DNA of 64,000 nt from Pollutimonas sp963706785. Lineage in GTDB: Bacteria; Pseudomonadota; Gammaproteobacteria; Burkholderiales; Burkholderiaceae_B. Below are positions 8,134-16,772 of this stretch, piece by piece. Within the stretch, counting starts at the first letter, position 1; every line of letters begins with the position of its first letter. Under the pieces are notes generated by a model. The model ran no database searches. It was given only the letters and a program-made list of their open reading frames with translations, and was not told the DNA's origin. The stretch spans positions 186,001 through 250,000 of the forward strand of contig CAVPNJ010000004.1 of the NCBI GenBank assembly GCA_963706785.1, read 5' to 3'. Position numbers and translations under genes: made by a program.

Positions 8134-9006
8134 ATGAATAGCAAATTCCTGAACACCTTAATAGCCGTCCACCGACACGGATCGATGGCGGAGGCGGCGC
8201 GTCGTCTGAATATTACACACGGGGCGGTGGCTCAGCAGATCAAAGCCCTAGAAGAGGAGCTAGGGACGACGCTCATTTCTCGTTCCGGGAAGACCGTGCA
8301 CCTAAGCAATGCCGGGCACCGCATTCTAGAGACGTCGCAGAAAATATTGGATGACATCGATTCATTGAGCGCATTGGCGAACACCGAGGAAATAAGGGGT
8401 GAACTTAGGCTCGGGGCGGGCAATACCGCATTAAGCAGCACAATTCCAAACATTTTGGCGATGCTAGTCGACCGTTATCCTTTCCTTCAAGTATCCATAC
8501 GACCTGGCTTATCAAGCGAGTTTTACCCGTGCGTCGAAAACAATGAACTGGATGCCGCCATCGCCCTGGAGCCTCCATTCGAGCTACCTAAACGACTGGG
8601 CTGGCGCGTGTTGAGCGAAGAGCATTTCGTTTTATTGGCATCGGCCAAGCACCAAGGCAAGAATGCACATGAACTCTTGCGGCAACAGCCTTTTATTCGT
8701 TACGAAAAAGACACTTGGGTAGGCCAGCAAATAGAGCAATACCTAAAGAGCGCGGCCATCACACCCAAAGAGCGGTTCGAGCTTGCGTCTATTGAGGCCA
8801 TAGCGTTGATGGTAAATAAAGGGTTGGGCGTTGCAATTGTTCCCAATGCCTGGAACTTATGGAAACAAGGTCTCGAAGTGTTGAGCATTCCGCTTCCAAA
8901 CACTTGTGCTCCGCGCCGCTTTGGCCTGATCTGGGCCCGGTCCTCGCCAAGACTCCAGTTGGTGGAAGTCTTCTTGAAGGCGGCTATAGAAGAATACGGT
9001 GCTTAG
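8134..9006 (+). CDS. LysR family transcriptional regulator
   Basis: A 290-residue regulator. The winged-helix starts almost at once (NSKFLNTLIAVHRHGSMAEA, then RLNITHGAVAQQIKALE) and a periplasmic-binding-like effector domain follows. I begin at 8134 because this puts the helix-turn-helix at the usual distance from the N-terminus; upstream codons in the same frame show no family similarity. It is divergent from the lyase/receptor/CoA-transferase genes and probably controls them, with a CoA-ester or acid as effector. A hairpin terminator follows at 9013. Confidence 0.92.
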   Translation: MNSKFLNTLIAVHRHGSMAEAARRLNITHGAVAQQIKALEEELGTTLISRSGKTVHLSNAGHRILETSQKILDDIDSLSALANTEEIRGELRLGAGNTALSSTIPNILAMLVDRYPFLQVSIRPGLSSEFYPCVENNELDAAIALEPPFELPKRLGWRVLSEEHFVLLASAKHQGKNAHELLRQQPFIRYEKDTWVGQQIEQYLKSAAITPKERFELASIEAIALMVNKGLGVAIVPNAWNLWKQGLEVLSIPLPNTCAPRRFGLIWARSSPRLQLVEVFLKAAIEEYGA

Positions 9007-9012
9007 AATAAT

Positions 9013-9033
9013 GAACCGGCACTGGGCCGGTTC
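9013..9033 (+). terminator. Hairpin terminator after lysR
   Basis: GAACCGGC, a five-base loop, GCCGGTTC: a perfect 8-bp stem seven bases after the lysR stop. The following bases (TCGTTAAGTCTT) are only moderately T-rich. It lies between convergent genes and could serve both. Confidence 0.6.
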
Positions 9034-9063
9034 TCGTTAAGTCTTAGCATTAATAACAAAATA

Positions 9064-9381
9064 CTAACTTTCGTCCGGACCGCCGTTGCGCTCGGGATCA
9101 GGCGGCGTACGCGCAAGGCCGGCGTCATCCTCGGATACGATCCTGTCTGCTTCGATGTCCTCGTTCAGCGGCTCCTCGCCAGTATTCTCGACTTGCGGCC
9201 GCTCACCTGTATTTTCCCTGTCGCTGTCCGTGTCGGGCATGCCCAGCGGAACATCCTGCCCGGAGTCAGAAGAGTCGCTGGGACCCAAAGCGGGCTCCGT
9301 TCTACCGGTCTTCAATAGGCTGACCTCTTGCTCAAAATCGCGGTCTTGCCGGGCCAGTTCCAAATCTTTGTCTTTAACCAT
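9064..9381 (-). CDS. Small acidic hypothetical protein
   Basis: A 105-residue protein with about 30 Asp/Glu and rich in Gly, Pro and Ser. It has no signal peptide and no predicted fold; most of it looks disordered. The start is well supported by GGAG followed by ATTGACC and the ATG. The same GGAGATTGAC sequence precedes the acidic protein at 21758, although the two proteins do not align beyond composition. The beginning (KDKDLELARQDRDFEQEVSL) may form a charged helix. I do not recognise a family. Antisense frames across it are compositional shadows. Confidence 0.6.
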   Translation of the reverse strand: MVKDKDLELARQDRDFEQEVSLLKTGRTEPALGPSDSSDSGQDVPLGMPDTDSDRENTGERPQVENTGEEPLNEDIEADRIVSEDDAGLARTPPDPERNGGPDES

Positions 9382-9574
9382 GGTCAATCTCCAGTAACAG
9401 CCAATGTACGACAACAGCAAGCGTCGGGCCCACACTGGCAAGCCTCACACGCAGAGTGGGCCAAAAAGACTGTTGCGACGTTGCGCAGCGTACGGCACTG
9501 AACGACTGAATCGCTTGATGAGCCGACTAAGGCAGAACGCATAGATACCGCAGATTGCCGGACCCTCTTTACGT

Positions 9575-10159
9575 CTAATGCGCAGGCCCGCTTAGATGCG
9601 CAAGCCGGCGTGTGGACAAATCGACGATTTGTCGCCCGCTTATCGTGTCAAGGGGCCGCCCGTACAAGTGTAATACCAGCGCGGGCGAGTTGGCGCCGGT
9701 ATGGATGCTGTGAAACAGCCCGTCTTCCAGTATCAACGACCGACCTTTACACACCGTTGTCTCGAGTTCGAGATTTAATGTCGCTCTCCCGGCGCTTAAG
9801 CCGTCATCGACGCGCCGGTAAATACGATGGCGCTCGTAGCCTTCGATGCCGACGATTACTGCCCAGGTGCCATGATTGTGTACCACGCTATTTACCCCGC
9901 CGCGAACTGCATTAATGATAAGCGCCGGCCCATTCAACGCTTCGTCGCTAAGCTCGTAAGAACAAAGCACTTCATCGCTTCCAGTAGGAAGAGGAAAGTT
10001 TTCAAACGACAATTCAGGGCAATGGCGGGCTACGAACTCCGTTAGCAACGCTGCTGTCTTTGCGAAGACAGGGCGGTCCGGTTCGGGCGAGGCCGATATG
10101 ATGCCAGCGATTTGGATCAGCATCGTATGCAGATCGTCCTTAATGTCGTTATGTGCCAT
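9575..10159 (-). CDS. Cysteine dioxygenase-like cupin (predicted thiol dioxygenase)
   Basis: A 194-residue cytoplasmic protein of the cysteine dioxygenase / COG5553-like cupin group. The metal motif is VVHNHGTWAVIVG (H94 and H96) and a third ligand is probably H150 in GLFHSIHTG. This spacing resembles the H-x-H plus distal His of cysteine and 3-mercaptopropionate dioxygenases. It probably oxidises a small thiol to a sulfinate, but the substrate is not known. A TTG at 10186 would be an upstream start, but that codon lies inside the terminator hairpin at 10177-10194, so I prefer the ATG at 10159. It sits downstream of a broken rhodanese gene and a sulfur transporter gene. Confidence 0.75.
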   Translation of the reverse strand: MAHNDIKDDLHTMLIQIAGIISASPEPDRPVFAKTAALLTEFVARHCPELSFENFPLPTGSDEVLCSYELSDEALNGPALIINAVRGGVNSVVHNHGTWAVIVGIEGYERHRIYRRVDDGLSAGRATLNLELETTVCKGRSLILEDGLFHSIHTGANSPALVLHLYGRPLDTISGRQIVDLSTRRLAHLSGPAH

Positions 10160-10171
10160 CCCGCTTGCTCT

Positions 10172-10194
10172 AAAAAGGGAGCCCAAAGGCTCCC
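10172..10194 (-). terminator. Intrinsic terminator between rhodanese pseudogene and dioxygenase gene
   Basis: On the minus strand: GGGAGCC, four-base loop, GGCTCCC, then five Ts. It begins 30 bases after the rhodanese stop and the T-run ends only about 12 bases before the dioxygenase ATG. It may act as an attenuator between the two genes, since there is almost no room for a promoter after it. Confidence 0.8.
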
Positions 10195-10223
10195 TGTGTT
10201 TGCTGATGTACCTCTAGTTATTA

Positions 10224-11950
10224 CTACAGTGCCTTCAGGCTGACGCTGGGATAGCCCATGAGTTTCAGGACAGCGTAGTTAACGGCCGCTTCGCCCGGGT
10301 CATCGGACACAGTAACCAGTTCGGCAAAACGAGGGACGCCCGCTTTGTGCAGAGTATTCCAGACATCTTGCGCTGCTTTGGGCTTGCCGTTTTCATCGAT
10401 CAAGGTATGGTAAGGCACATGCACGACCTTGCCATCCTTGGTTTCGATGGATTTCTGCGGCAACTTGTCGCCCGACATAATGTACACGCGCGGAAAGTCC
10501 GGCTTGACGTTTTTCTTAGGGGCGAACAGGACGCCTTCACGAACGTCTGCCTTGTACTCGATGACCGGAATCACAAGGTCATGGCGCACTTTCCTTTCAC
10601 CAACGACAGTCGGCTGGTCTTTCAGCGGAAAACCTAAGGTTAGCCCAGGTATTCAAGTCATCGGTGAGGATGGAAACCTTGCGTTGGCCCTGAGCCTGAA
10701 GTGCGACGAAAGCAAGCGCAGCGCTTTTGTCCAGACCCTTGTCTGAAACGATAACCGCTTCGTGCACTGGATTAACGCCTGCGGGGCCCAAGCAAAGCCG
10801 CCATTTTGGCCGGCTTGCCCAGGTTGGCGGCAAATTTTTCAGCCGGGATGTTCAAGGCGAAAGGGATATGACCCTCGTTATAGTCCTGCGAACTACGCAC
10901 GTCGATAATGCTGGTGTGGATACTACCCAAGTGCGGGTGCGTTGGCCGCCCCACCAGTTCAGCCATTCGCTGTCGCGCAGCAGATACGGGGCATCGTAGG
11001 TCCAGAACGGCAATTGACGGTCGTCGCGCAACCAACCGAGCTGCGATTCAGGGAAGTGTTTGACGTTGTCGTAGCCCGCCATGAATTTGATTGCGAAAAA
11101 TGGCACACTACCCGCAATACCGCCGCCGCAGTGAGTGTAAATGTTCTGGTCGTTCTTGATGTCGAGCAGGCCCAGCAATTTGCGCAGTTCCTCAGGCGAC
11201 TTAAAGGTTTTGTCTTCGTTATAAAAGCTGACGAAAGGCATCATCTTGGCGTGGGGAATATGGCCGCGGCGATCATAGTTCAGCGCCTCACCAAAGTGCC
11301 AGTCCGGTCCCAGGCCTTCGACCAAGGCGTTGCGTTTCGGGTCGCCCGATGCGGCCAAGACTTCTGACACGCTGGCTTTGGAATCGGATTTGACGGCGCT
11401 TACTTGAAGGTTCCCTTGCTTCGGGGCGGGCGGTATTTCGGTCGCGACCGGCAACGCCAATTCTTTCCACTTAGATAAGCCCACCATCCAGGATGAACAG
11501 CTTGTCGGTTGGGTAACCGTGATAGAAGAATGAATAGAATAAACGGGTGGCGAACATACTCGCGCCCTGGTCATAGATCACGACTGTGCGGTCCGGACTG
11601 ACACCCCAGCGCTGGAATAGCTCTTCCATTTGTTCGGGGGGCAATTCCTGGAATGGCACTTCGGCGTTAGTGTCGGTAAAGTAATCGACGCCGCCGCCAT
11701 AGGAAAGGCTTACACCCTGTGACGTATTTTCGTCGGGACGGAATGACACGCTTTGCGCGCCCGGAATATGGCCCTCGGTATACAGCTTGGTCGGTGAGGC
11801 ATCGAGCAGTAATACATCGGGGTTACCCAGATTGTCGCTAAGCCACTTTGCTGTGACCAGGTTGCCACTTTGCGCCGCAGCGGCACCTGATACGCCAGCA
11901 AGCATCATCGTGGCAAGAGTGAGTATCCACATCTTGAATCGATAAAACAT
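10224..11950 (-). pseudogene. Periplasmic triple-rhodanese sulfurtransferase, broken by four frameshifts
   Basis: Read with four single-base corrections, this is one protein of about 570 residues. It has a signal peptide (cleavage near AAA-QS) and three rhodanese-like domains. Domain 1 contains LLLDASPTKLYTEGHIPGA but has YDQGASMFA where an active Cys would be. Domain 2 has the active-site-like YTHCGGGIAGS. Domain 3 contains IIDVRSSQDYNEGHIPFALN. The frame breaks are an extra base near 11476-11478, a missing base near 10940-10950, an extra C in a CCCC run (10783-10786 on plus) and an extra C at 10638-10639. Homology is continuous across each break. It lies in a sulfur operon with YeeE/YedE. 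Recent decay is my reading; read errors are the alternative. Confidence 0.85.
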
Positions 11951-12015
11951 AATTATTCTCTTTCGCTCTTTACGTAAATATTTTGAGGTCGTACCCCAGG
12001 TCGCCAATGTTGTTC

Positions 12016-12333
12016 TCAGCAGCCAAACTTTTCCTGCGATGTAATCTCGCGAACGACCACTGCGCTGTCGATGTCGACGCGCGAAGCTTTGGATTTAGAC
12101 AGCTCGATCACGAACTTAGTCCCGTCCACCTTCACAACCTTGGTTTGCCATCCCAAAGCCTGCACCGCTGCGCCTTTGCTTACCCATGCTGGAACCTCGC
12201 CAGCGGTTTGTAGCGAGACCTGTCCTCCGTCGATACCAACCACTTTGGCATCGAGCGATTCTGCCGCGAATGTTGTCGCACACGACATGGCCAGTGCGGA
12301 GACAAAGGTGACTTTCTTGACGAGATGATTCAT
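12016..12333 (-). CDS. Small periplasmic protein ending in Gly-Cys
   Basis: A 105-residue product with a Sec signal peptide (MNHLVKKVTFVSALAMS, cleavage near TFA-AES). The mature part of about 80 residues is beta-rich, with alternating Val and Lys, and its only Cys is the very last residue (EKFGC). I do not recognise a family. It is encoded between a YeeE/YedE-type sulfur transporter and a periplasmic rhodanese, all on the minus strand. A terminal Cys in this setting could carry sulfur between the rhodanese and the transporter; that is inference. The start follows an AGGA site about ten bases upstream. Confidence 0.75.
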   Translation of the reverse strand: MNHLVKKVTFVSALAMSCATTFAAESLDAKVVGIDGGQVSLQTAGEVPAWVSKGAAVQALGWQTKVVKVDGTKFVIELSKSKASRVDIDSAVVVREITSQEKFGC

Positions 12334-12416
12334 TGACACAATCCTGATTAGAAAAAAATAGCGCGACGAGGCCTCACGCAGTCGCTGCGACGAGTGCCAC
12401 GGAAAAAGTAACGGGA

Positions 12417-13640
12417 TCAACAGCCTGAATGGCGGGGCAGCTTCTCGACGGCCAGACCAAAGGCAGGACGCAGCCGCACCCCGAGGATGCTGCCGGCAAA
12501 CGCTGCCGGCAACCACAACCACGCATGAAGACTGCCCGACAGAATGCCGCTGAAATACGCACCAATATTGCAGCCAAAGGCCAATCGTGAACCGTAGCCC
12601 AGCAGCAGCCCACCCACCACAGCAGCCAATAGAGAGCGCAGCGGAATACGCCACACCGGAGCGAACTTGCCAGCCAGCGAGGCGGCTGCCAAAGCTCCTA
12701 GCACAATGCCTATATCCATTACCGAGGTAACGTCTTCAAAAATCGGGGATTCCAGACTAGCTTGGCGAACGCTCCAATAGTCCCACGATGCGACGTCCAC
12801 ACCCAGTGCCGCGAGACCCTTTGCACCCCATAGTGCCAAGGCCGACGTGATACCCCAAGGCTTGCCGGACAACCAGAGCGTCAGAAAATTGAGCAGGACC
12901 AGCGCCACACCGCCCCATAGCAGTGGCCATGGACCACGCAAAAAGGAGGCCGGCTCGTCTGTGCGGGACGCAAAGGAAACATGGCGGCCATGTTTACGCC
13001 GCTCGAGGCGCGTCGCTACGTATGCAATTAGGGCGAACACTGCAAGATTGGCCGTGAGCGTAGGCCACAAGCCCCAGGAGTCCAGCAACAGCACAGGGGC
13101 CACGCTGGGTAAACTCATCCACCAGTCGAAATTTGCCGTCGCTGCGACGGAACCAAGGATGAAAAAGAACAACGTGACAAGCATGCGCGTATTGCCGCCA
13201 CCCGCCGTGTACAGTGTGCCGGACGCACAGCCCCCGCCCAATTGCATGCCTAAGCCGAAAATAAAAGCACCGAACACTAGCGAGACGCCTAGCGGCGCCG
13301 TTAGACCGCGCACCGGATTGCCCGCCAGCATGCCGCTGTCGAGGAATGGAAAGAACAACACGACACCAACCGCCAGCATCAGCATTTGTGCCCGGATGCC
13401 GGCTGCCTGGCGATCGGCTACAAACACGCGCCAAGCATGGGTGAAACCGAAAGATGCTTGATACAGCACAACGCCGAATAATGCCCCGACAATCCATAAC
13501 AGCGATTGTTCCAGACTAACGTTGTCAAATAGAAAGAGTGCACCGAGCGTTAGCAGCGCCAAAGCAAAGCCCAACGGGATCCATCGGACAGAAATGGGCT
13601 TGCCGCCCAAGGGTGATACAGTTGCTGCTACGGATGACAT
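12417..13640 (-). CDS. YeeE/YedE family (thiosulfate/sulfur) transporter
   Basis: A membrane protein of about 407 residues with two repeated halves. Each half carries a conserved Cys motif: GGGCASGTLYTAGGG in the first and LAFGCNIGAYFSGI in the second. These correspond to the sulfur-relaying cysteines described for the thiosulfate transporter TsuA (YeeE). The protein ends in SGC. The start is uncertain: ATG 13640 gives MSSVAATVSP followed by the first membrane segment, while ATG 13703 would add 21 residues; neither has a strong ribosome site. It likely supplies the rhodanese and dioxygenase encoded downstream with sulfur compounds, or exchanges them with the periplasm. Confidence 0.88.
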   Translation of the reverse strand: MSSVAATVSPLGGKPISVRWIPLGFALALLTLGALFLFDNVSLEQSLLWIVGALFGVVLYQASFGFTHAWRVFVADRQAAGIRAQMLMLAVGVVLFFPFLDSGMLAGNPVRGLTAPLGVSLVFGAFIFGLGMQLGGGCASGTLYTAGGGNTRMLVTLFFFILGSVAATANFDWWMSLPSVAPVLLLDSWGLWPTLTANLAVFALIAYVATRLERRKHGRHVSFASRTDEPASFLRGPWPLLWGGVALVLLNFLTLWLSGKPWGITSALALWGAKGLAALGVDVASWDYWSVRQASLESPIFEDVTSVMDIGIVLGALAAASLAGKFAPVWRIPLRSLLAAVVGGLLLGYGSRLAFGCNIGAYFSGILSGSLHAWLWLPAAFAGSILGVRLRPAFGLAVEKLPRHSGC

Positions 13641-13778
13641 GACAGGGTAAATACCAGCTACAAAGACCAGCCTGAATGGTATAGCCAACTCTACATTATC
13701 CAAAATAGCTAAATGAGAGTAGTTAATAACTTAAAGCTATATCAAAACCGCAGCCGTATTTTCTACCTGGCGATGGCA

Positions 13779-13807
13779 TCATGCACGAACAATAAAAACG
13801 TGCATGA
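13779..13807 (-). terminator. Inverted repeat downstream of the MFS gene
   Basis: TCATGCACG, an 11-base loop, CGTGCATGA: a perfect 9-bp stem 18 bases beyond the stop of the MFS gene at 13826. On the minus strand the loop, not the trailer, holds the T-run, so it is not a textbook terminator. It may protect the 3' end or be a protein site. Confidence 0.4.
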
Positions 13808-13825
13808 CACCCTATGGGCGATTCG

Positions 13826-15181
13826 TCACGAATCGATGTCCACATCCTTCGTTTCTTTTCCAAGCACCAGCGCGGTCAGCGTGATCAGGCCCATGACCGT
13901 TAGGTAAATACCAACCAGGGCAGGACTTCCGTCGGCCATGCTCCATAACCAGACCGCGATAAAAGGAGCCACTGCCGCGCCGAGGATTGACGAGACGTTA
14001 TAGGATATACCGGAACCCGTGTAGCGCACGTTGGTCGGAAATAGCTCCGGCAGTAGGGCTCCCATAGGCCCGAAGGTAACGCCCATCAAGCTGAATCCAA
14101 TGATGAGCCAAAGCATGACTCCGGCAAAGCCAGCGCCAAGCATGGGCTCCCAGACCAGACCAAACACACTAATGCCGAGGGTCACAACAATCAGCGTTTT
14201 GCGGCGACCAAATTTGTCGGCCCACGGGCCGGACAGCATGGTGAAAAGCGCGAAGAACACCACACCTGCGATCAACATCAGTACGAATGTGTTGTAGCTA
14301 TAACCCAAGCCCCCCAACTGGCCCGGGCCCGGGTCGGTCGGAGCGCGGCCATAGCTAAGTGAAAATGTTGTCATCAGGTAGAACAACACATAGGTCGCCA
14401 GCATGTAGAAAGTGCCAAGAATCAGCTCCCGCCAGTGTTTGCGAACTACCTCGCCTAGCGGTCGCTTCACCACTTTGCCAGTGGACACAGCCTTCGTGAA
14501 TACACTGCTCTCGACCAAGGTCAAGCGCACCCATAGCCCGACGATGACCATTACGGCCGAAAAGATGAACGGAATACGCCATCCCCATTCCAGGAATGCC
14601 GCCGAAGGCCGTGACGGATCGTCAGACGGAAGCATCGCCGCTACGATTAAAAATAAACCGTTTGCAATAATGAAGCCAAGCGGCGCGCCCAACTGCGGGA
14701 AAGTGCCATATAAAGCGCGCTTACCCTCAGGTGCATTCTCGGTGGCAACCAACGCCGCCCCCGACCACTCTCCCCCAATGGCAAAGCCCTGCGTCAGGCG
14801 AAGTATCACGAGCAACAATGGCGCAAGCCAGCCCACTGAGTCATATGTGGGCAGCAGACCGATTAGAACCGTTGCAATGCCCATCGTAAGCAGGGCCGCG
14901 ACAAGGGTGACTTTCCGCCCGACTTTGTCGCCGAGATGGCCAAAATAAATTGCCCCTAACGGCCGAGCAACCATGGCGGCCCCGAAAATCGCAAAAGATG
15001 ACAGCAAAGCGGTCGTATCGTTACCGGCAGGGAAAAACAAATGAGGAAAAACCAGCACTGCGGCCGTCGCGTAAACGTAAAAATCGTAGAACTCGATGGT
15101 CGTGCCGATGAGGCTTGCGAAGATGACGCGCGCGGGTCGATTGACTGGCGTTTCGGATGTTGCAGTGATAGTGTCAGACAT
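13826..15181 (-). CDS. MFS transporter, metabolite:H+ symporter (MHS) family
   Basis: A 451-residue, 12-helix inner-membrane transporter. It shows ASLIGTTIEFYDFYVYATAA at the N-terminus and the loop GHLGDKVGRKVTL, as in ShiA/ProP/KgtP-type proton symporters. Further motifs are GGEWSGAALVATENAPEGKR and PELFPTNVRYTGSG. The family takes up shikimate, dicarboxylates, betaines or aromatic acids; the substrate here cannot be told. It is a single transcription unit, convergent with nothing and divergent from the next MFS gene, with an inverted repeat after its stop. Confidence 0.93.
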   Translation of the reverse strand: MSDTITATSETPVNRPARVIFASLIGTTIEFYDFYVYATAAVLVFPHLFFPAGNDTTALLSSFAIFGAAMVARPLGAIYFGHLGDKVGRKVTLVAALLTMGIATVLIGLLPTYDSVGWLAPLLLVILRLTQGFAIGGEWSGAALVATENAPEGKRALYGTFPQLGAPLGFIIANGLFLIVAAMLPSDDPSRPSAAFLEWGWRIPFIFSAVMVIVGLWVRLTLVESSVFTKAVSTGKVVKRPLGEVVRKHWRELILGTFYMLATYVLFYLMTTFSLSYGRAPTDPGPGQLGGLGYSYNTFVLMLIAGVVFFALFTMLSGPWADKFGRRKTLIVVTLGISVFGLVWEPMLGAGFAGVMLWLIIGFSLMGVTFGPMGALLPELFPTNVRYTGSGISYNVSSILGAAVAPFIAVWLWSMADGSPALVGIYLTVMGLITLTALVLGKETKDVDIDS

Positions 15182-15433
15182 AAATTTCAGAATAAAGGCG
15201 AGCCGCGGACAGCGTGACGACCTGCAGGATCCGATCAGAACCTGCGGCTCGACCGCCGTGCCGCAATGCTGAATTGTACTTTACGGTAAATGCGACCATC
15301 CCGCCCCGCGCCGCTTGCAGCCGCCGGGATGCTCCCCGGGGAGTAGAATAGACGCTCACTAAAACGTATTTCTGCCCCGCCCACAACGAGTGCCTTTACT
15401 GCACTCGGCAGCATCTAATTGATTATCCGCCCT

Positions 15434-16648
15434 ATGCTAGTTCAGTGGTCACCTATGGCACGAGTGTGTTTCGCAATGTGCGTAGGTGTCATGGGCACCG
15501 CATTGGCCAGCCCGCTCTATCCGCTTTATCAAGATCTGTGGCAGCTTAAGGCCAGCGACATCACCGTCATATTCACCATCTACATGTTCGGCGTACTGGC
15601 GAGCTTGCTGTTTTTGAGCAGACTGACTAATCGATTTGGCTTTCTGCCGATTCTGCGCGCGGGCTTGGTAGTGGTGACACTGGGTGTACTACTTTCGATG
15701 GTGGCGTGGAGCCCTGAATCGTTCATGCTCAGCCGCCTGGCTATTGGCTTGGCTTCCGGCATGATCACCACGTCAGCCTCGGTCGGCATGTCACAACTGA
15801 ATAAAGCCGGAGACCTCAAACGGGCTGCTGTCATTACAACCTTCGCCATGACGCTCGGTTTCGGGCTTGGTCCCTTGGTGGGGGGACTGATTGCACAATG
15901 GGCGCCGAAACCGCTATTCAGCGCCTACATACCGTCGTTATTGCTGGGAATCATTGCGATCTACGCACTGTTCTCCATCAAAATACCGCATTTGCACCCT
16001 TCCATTGCAGACACTCAATCCCGCAAACGCCGGCTCACACAATGGCTTCCACGCATAACAATGCCGCCGCGCGCCCTGAGCCGCCCGTTTTGGATCGGCA
16101 GCATGGGCGCCTTCAGCGCCTTCGGCATGTTCAGCCTGTATGCATCGTTGGCCCCCAGCTTCATGCAGGATATCCTGGCATGGCATGGTCCAGCGGCGAG
16201 CGGAGTTTCGATTGCAGCCATTCTGTTTTTATCATCCACCTTTCAGCTGGCTGCCAGGCGCGTTCCGAACAAGACGAGTGCTGTCGCCGGCTATGCAGGC
16301 CTGGTACTGAGCAATCTTTTGCTCATCGCCACCACTTATACCGGCTCCATCTGGCTTTTCATGCTAAGTGCATTTACAACCGCATTGGGCCACGGATTGG
16401 CAAACCTGAGCGGGATGTCGCTGGTTAATAAAGTAGCAACGCCAGCAAGCCGTGCCGGCTTGCTATCCTCGTACATGATCGTCGGCTATCTGGGGACAAT
16501 TGTGCCGATATTGGGCATGGGCTGGCTAACTGATCTCCTGGGCTTAGCCTATGCCATCATGATCTTTTGCGCCGTCATGACGGCGGTAACCGCATTTCTG
16601 ACATGGGGTGCCCACACCACTCAGCCAGTCCCTACGCCCGGAAACTGA
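15434..16648 (+). CDS. MFS transporter (drug/metabolite efflux type)
   Basis: A 404-residue membrane protein with about 12 hydrophobic segments. Loop 2-3 reads FLSRLTNRFGFLPILRAG, the A-motif area of MFS exporters, and FGLGPLVGGLIAQWAPK lies at helix 5, the antiporter-type motif region. I start at the ATG 15434; a TTG at 15419 and an ATG at 15455 are alternatives. No regulator is adjacent. Substrate unknown. It is unrelated in sequence to the MHS-family transporter on the other strand. Confidence 0.87.
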   Translation: MLVQWSPMARVCFAMCVGVMGTALASPLYPLYQDLWQLKASDITVIFTIYMFGVLASLLFLSRLTNRFGFLPILRAGLVVVTLGVLLSMVAWSPESFMLSRLAIGLASGMITTSASVGMSQLNKAGDLKRAAVITTFAMTLGFGLGPLVGGLIAQWAPKPLFSAYIPSLLLGIIAIYALFSIKIPHLHPSIADTQSRKRRLTQWLPRITMPPRALSRPFWIGSMGAFSAFGMFSLYASLAPSFMQDILAWHGPAASGVSIAAILFLSSTFQLAARRVPNKTSAVAGYAGLVLSNLLLIATTYTGSIWLFMLSAFTTALGHGLANLSGMSLVNKVATPASRAGLLSSYMIVGYLGTIVPILGMGWLTDLLGLAYAIMIFCAVMTAVTAFLTWGAHTTQPVPTPGN

Positions 16649-16772
16649 GCCATTATCAAGATCGATAACTTCAACGCCCATTCCACAATTGCTGACACCC
16701 GCTCTAAAACCTTAGGGCATAGCATTTGCTACGTTTGAATTCGCTCATCCGGATAATTATCGGGAGAATTCA

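Noticed and set aside
9086..9397. Ser-rich plus-strand frame opposite the small acidic protein
   Set aside because: The minus-strand frame has a proper ribosome site and a clear end; the Ser-rich frame is the complement of its Asp/Glu codons.
10224..11950. Programmed frameshifting or several separate rhodanese genes
   Set aside because: There are four shifts in mixed directions at unlike sites, no slippery signal with structure, and most fragments lack starts; decay or read error fits better.
12417..12654. Minus frame extending the 105-residue periplasmic protein upstream
   Set aside because: That part overlaps the YeeE/YedE gene and lacks a start; the ATG at 12333 with a signal peptide is convincing.
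15174..15386. 70-residue minus-strand frame before the MHS transporter
   Set aside because: Basic, low-complexity translation with no ribosome site; it overlaps the transporter start and looks like leader sequence.
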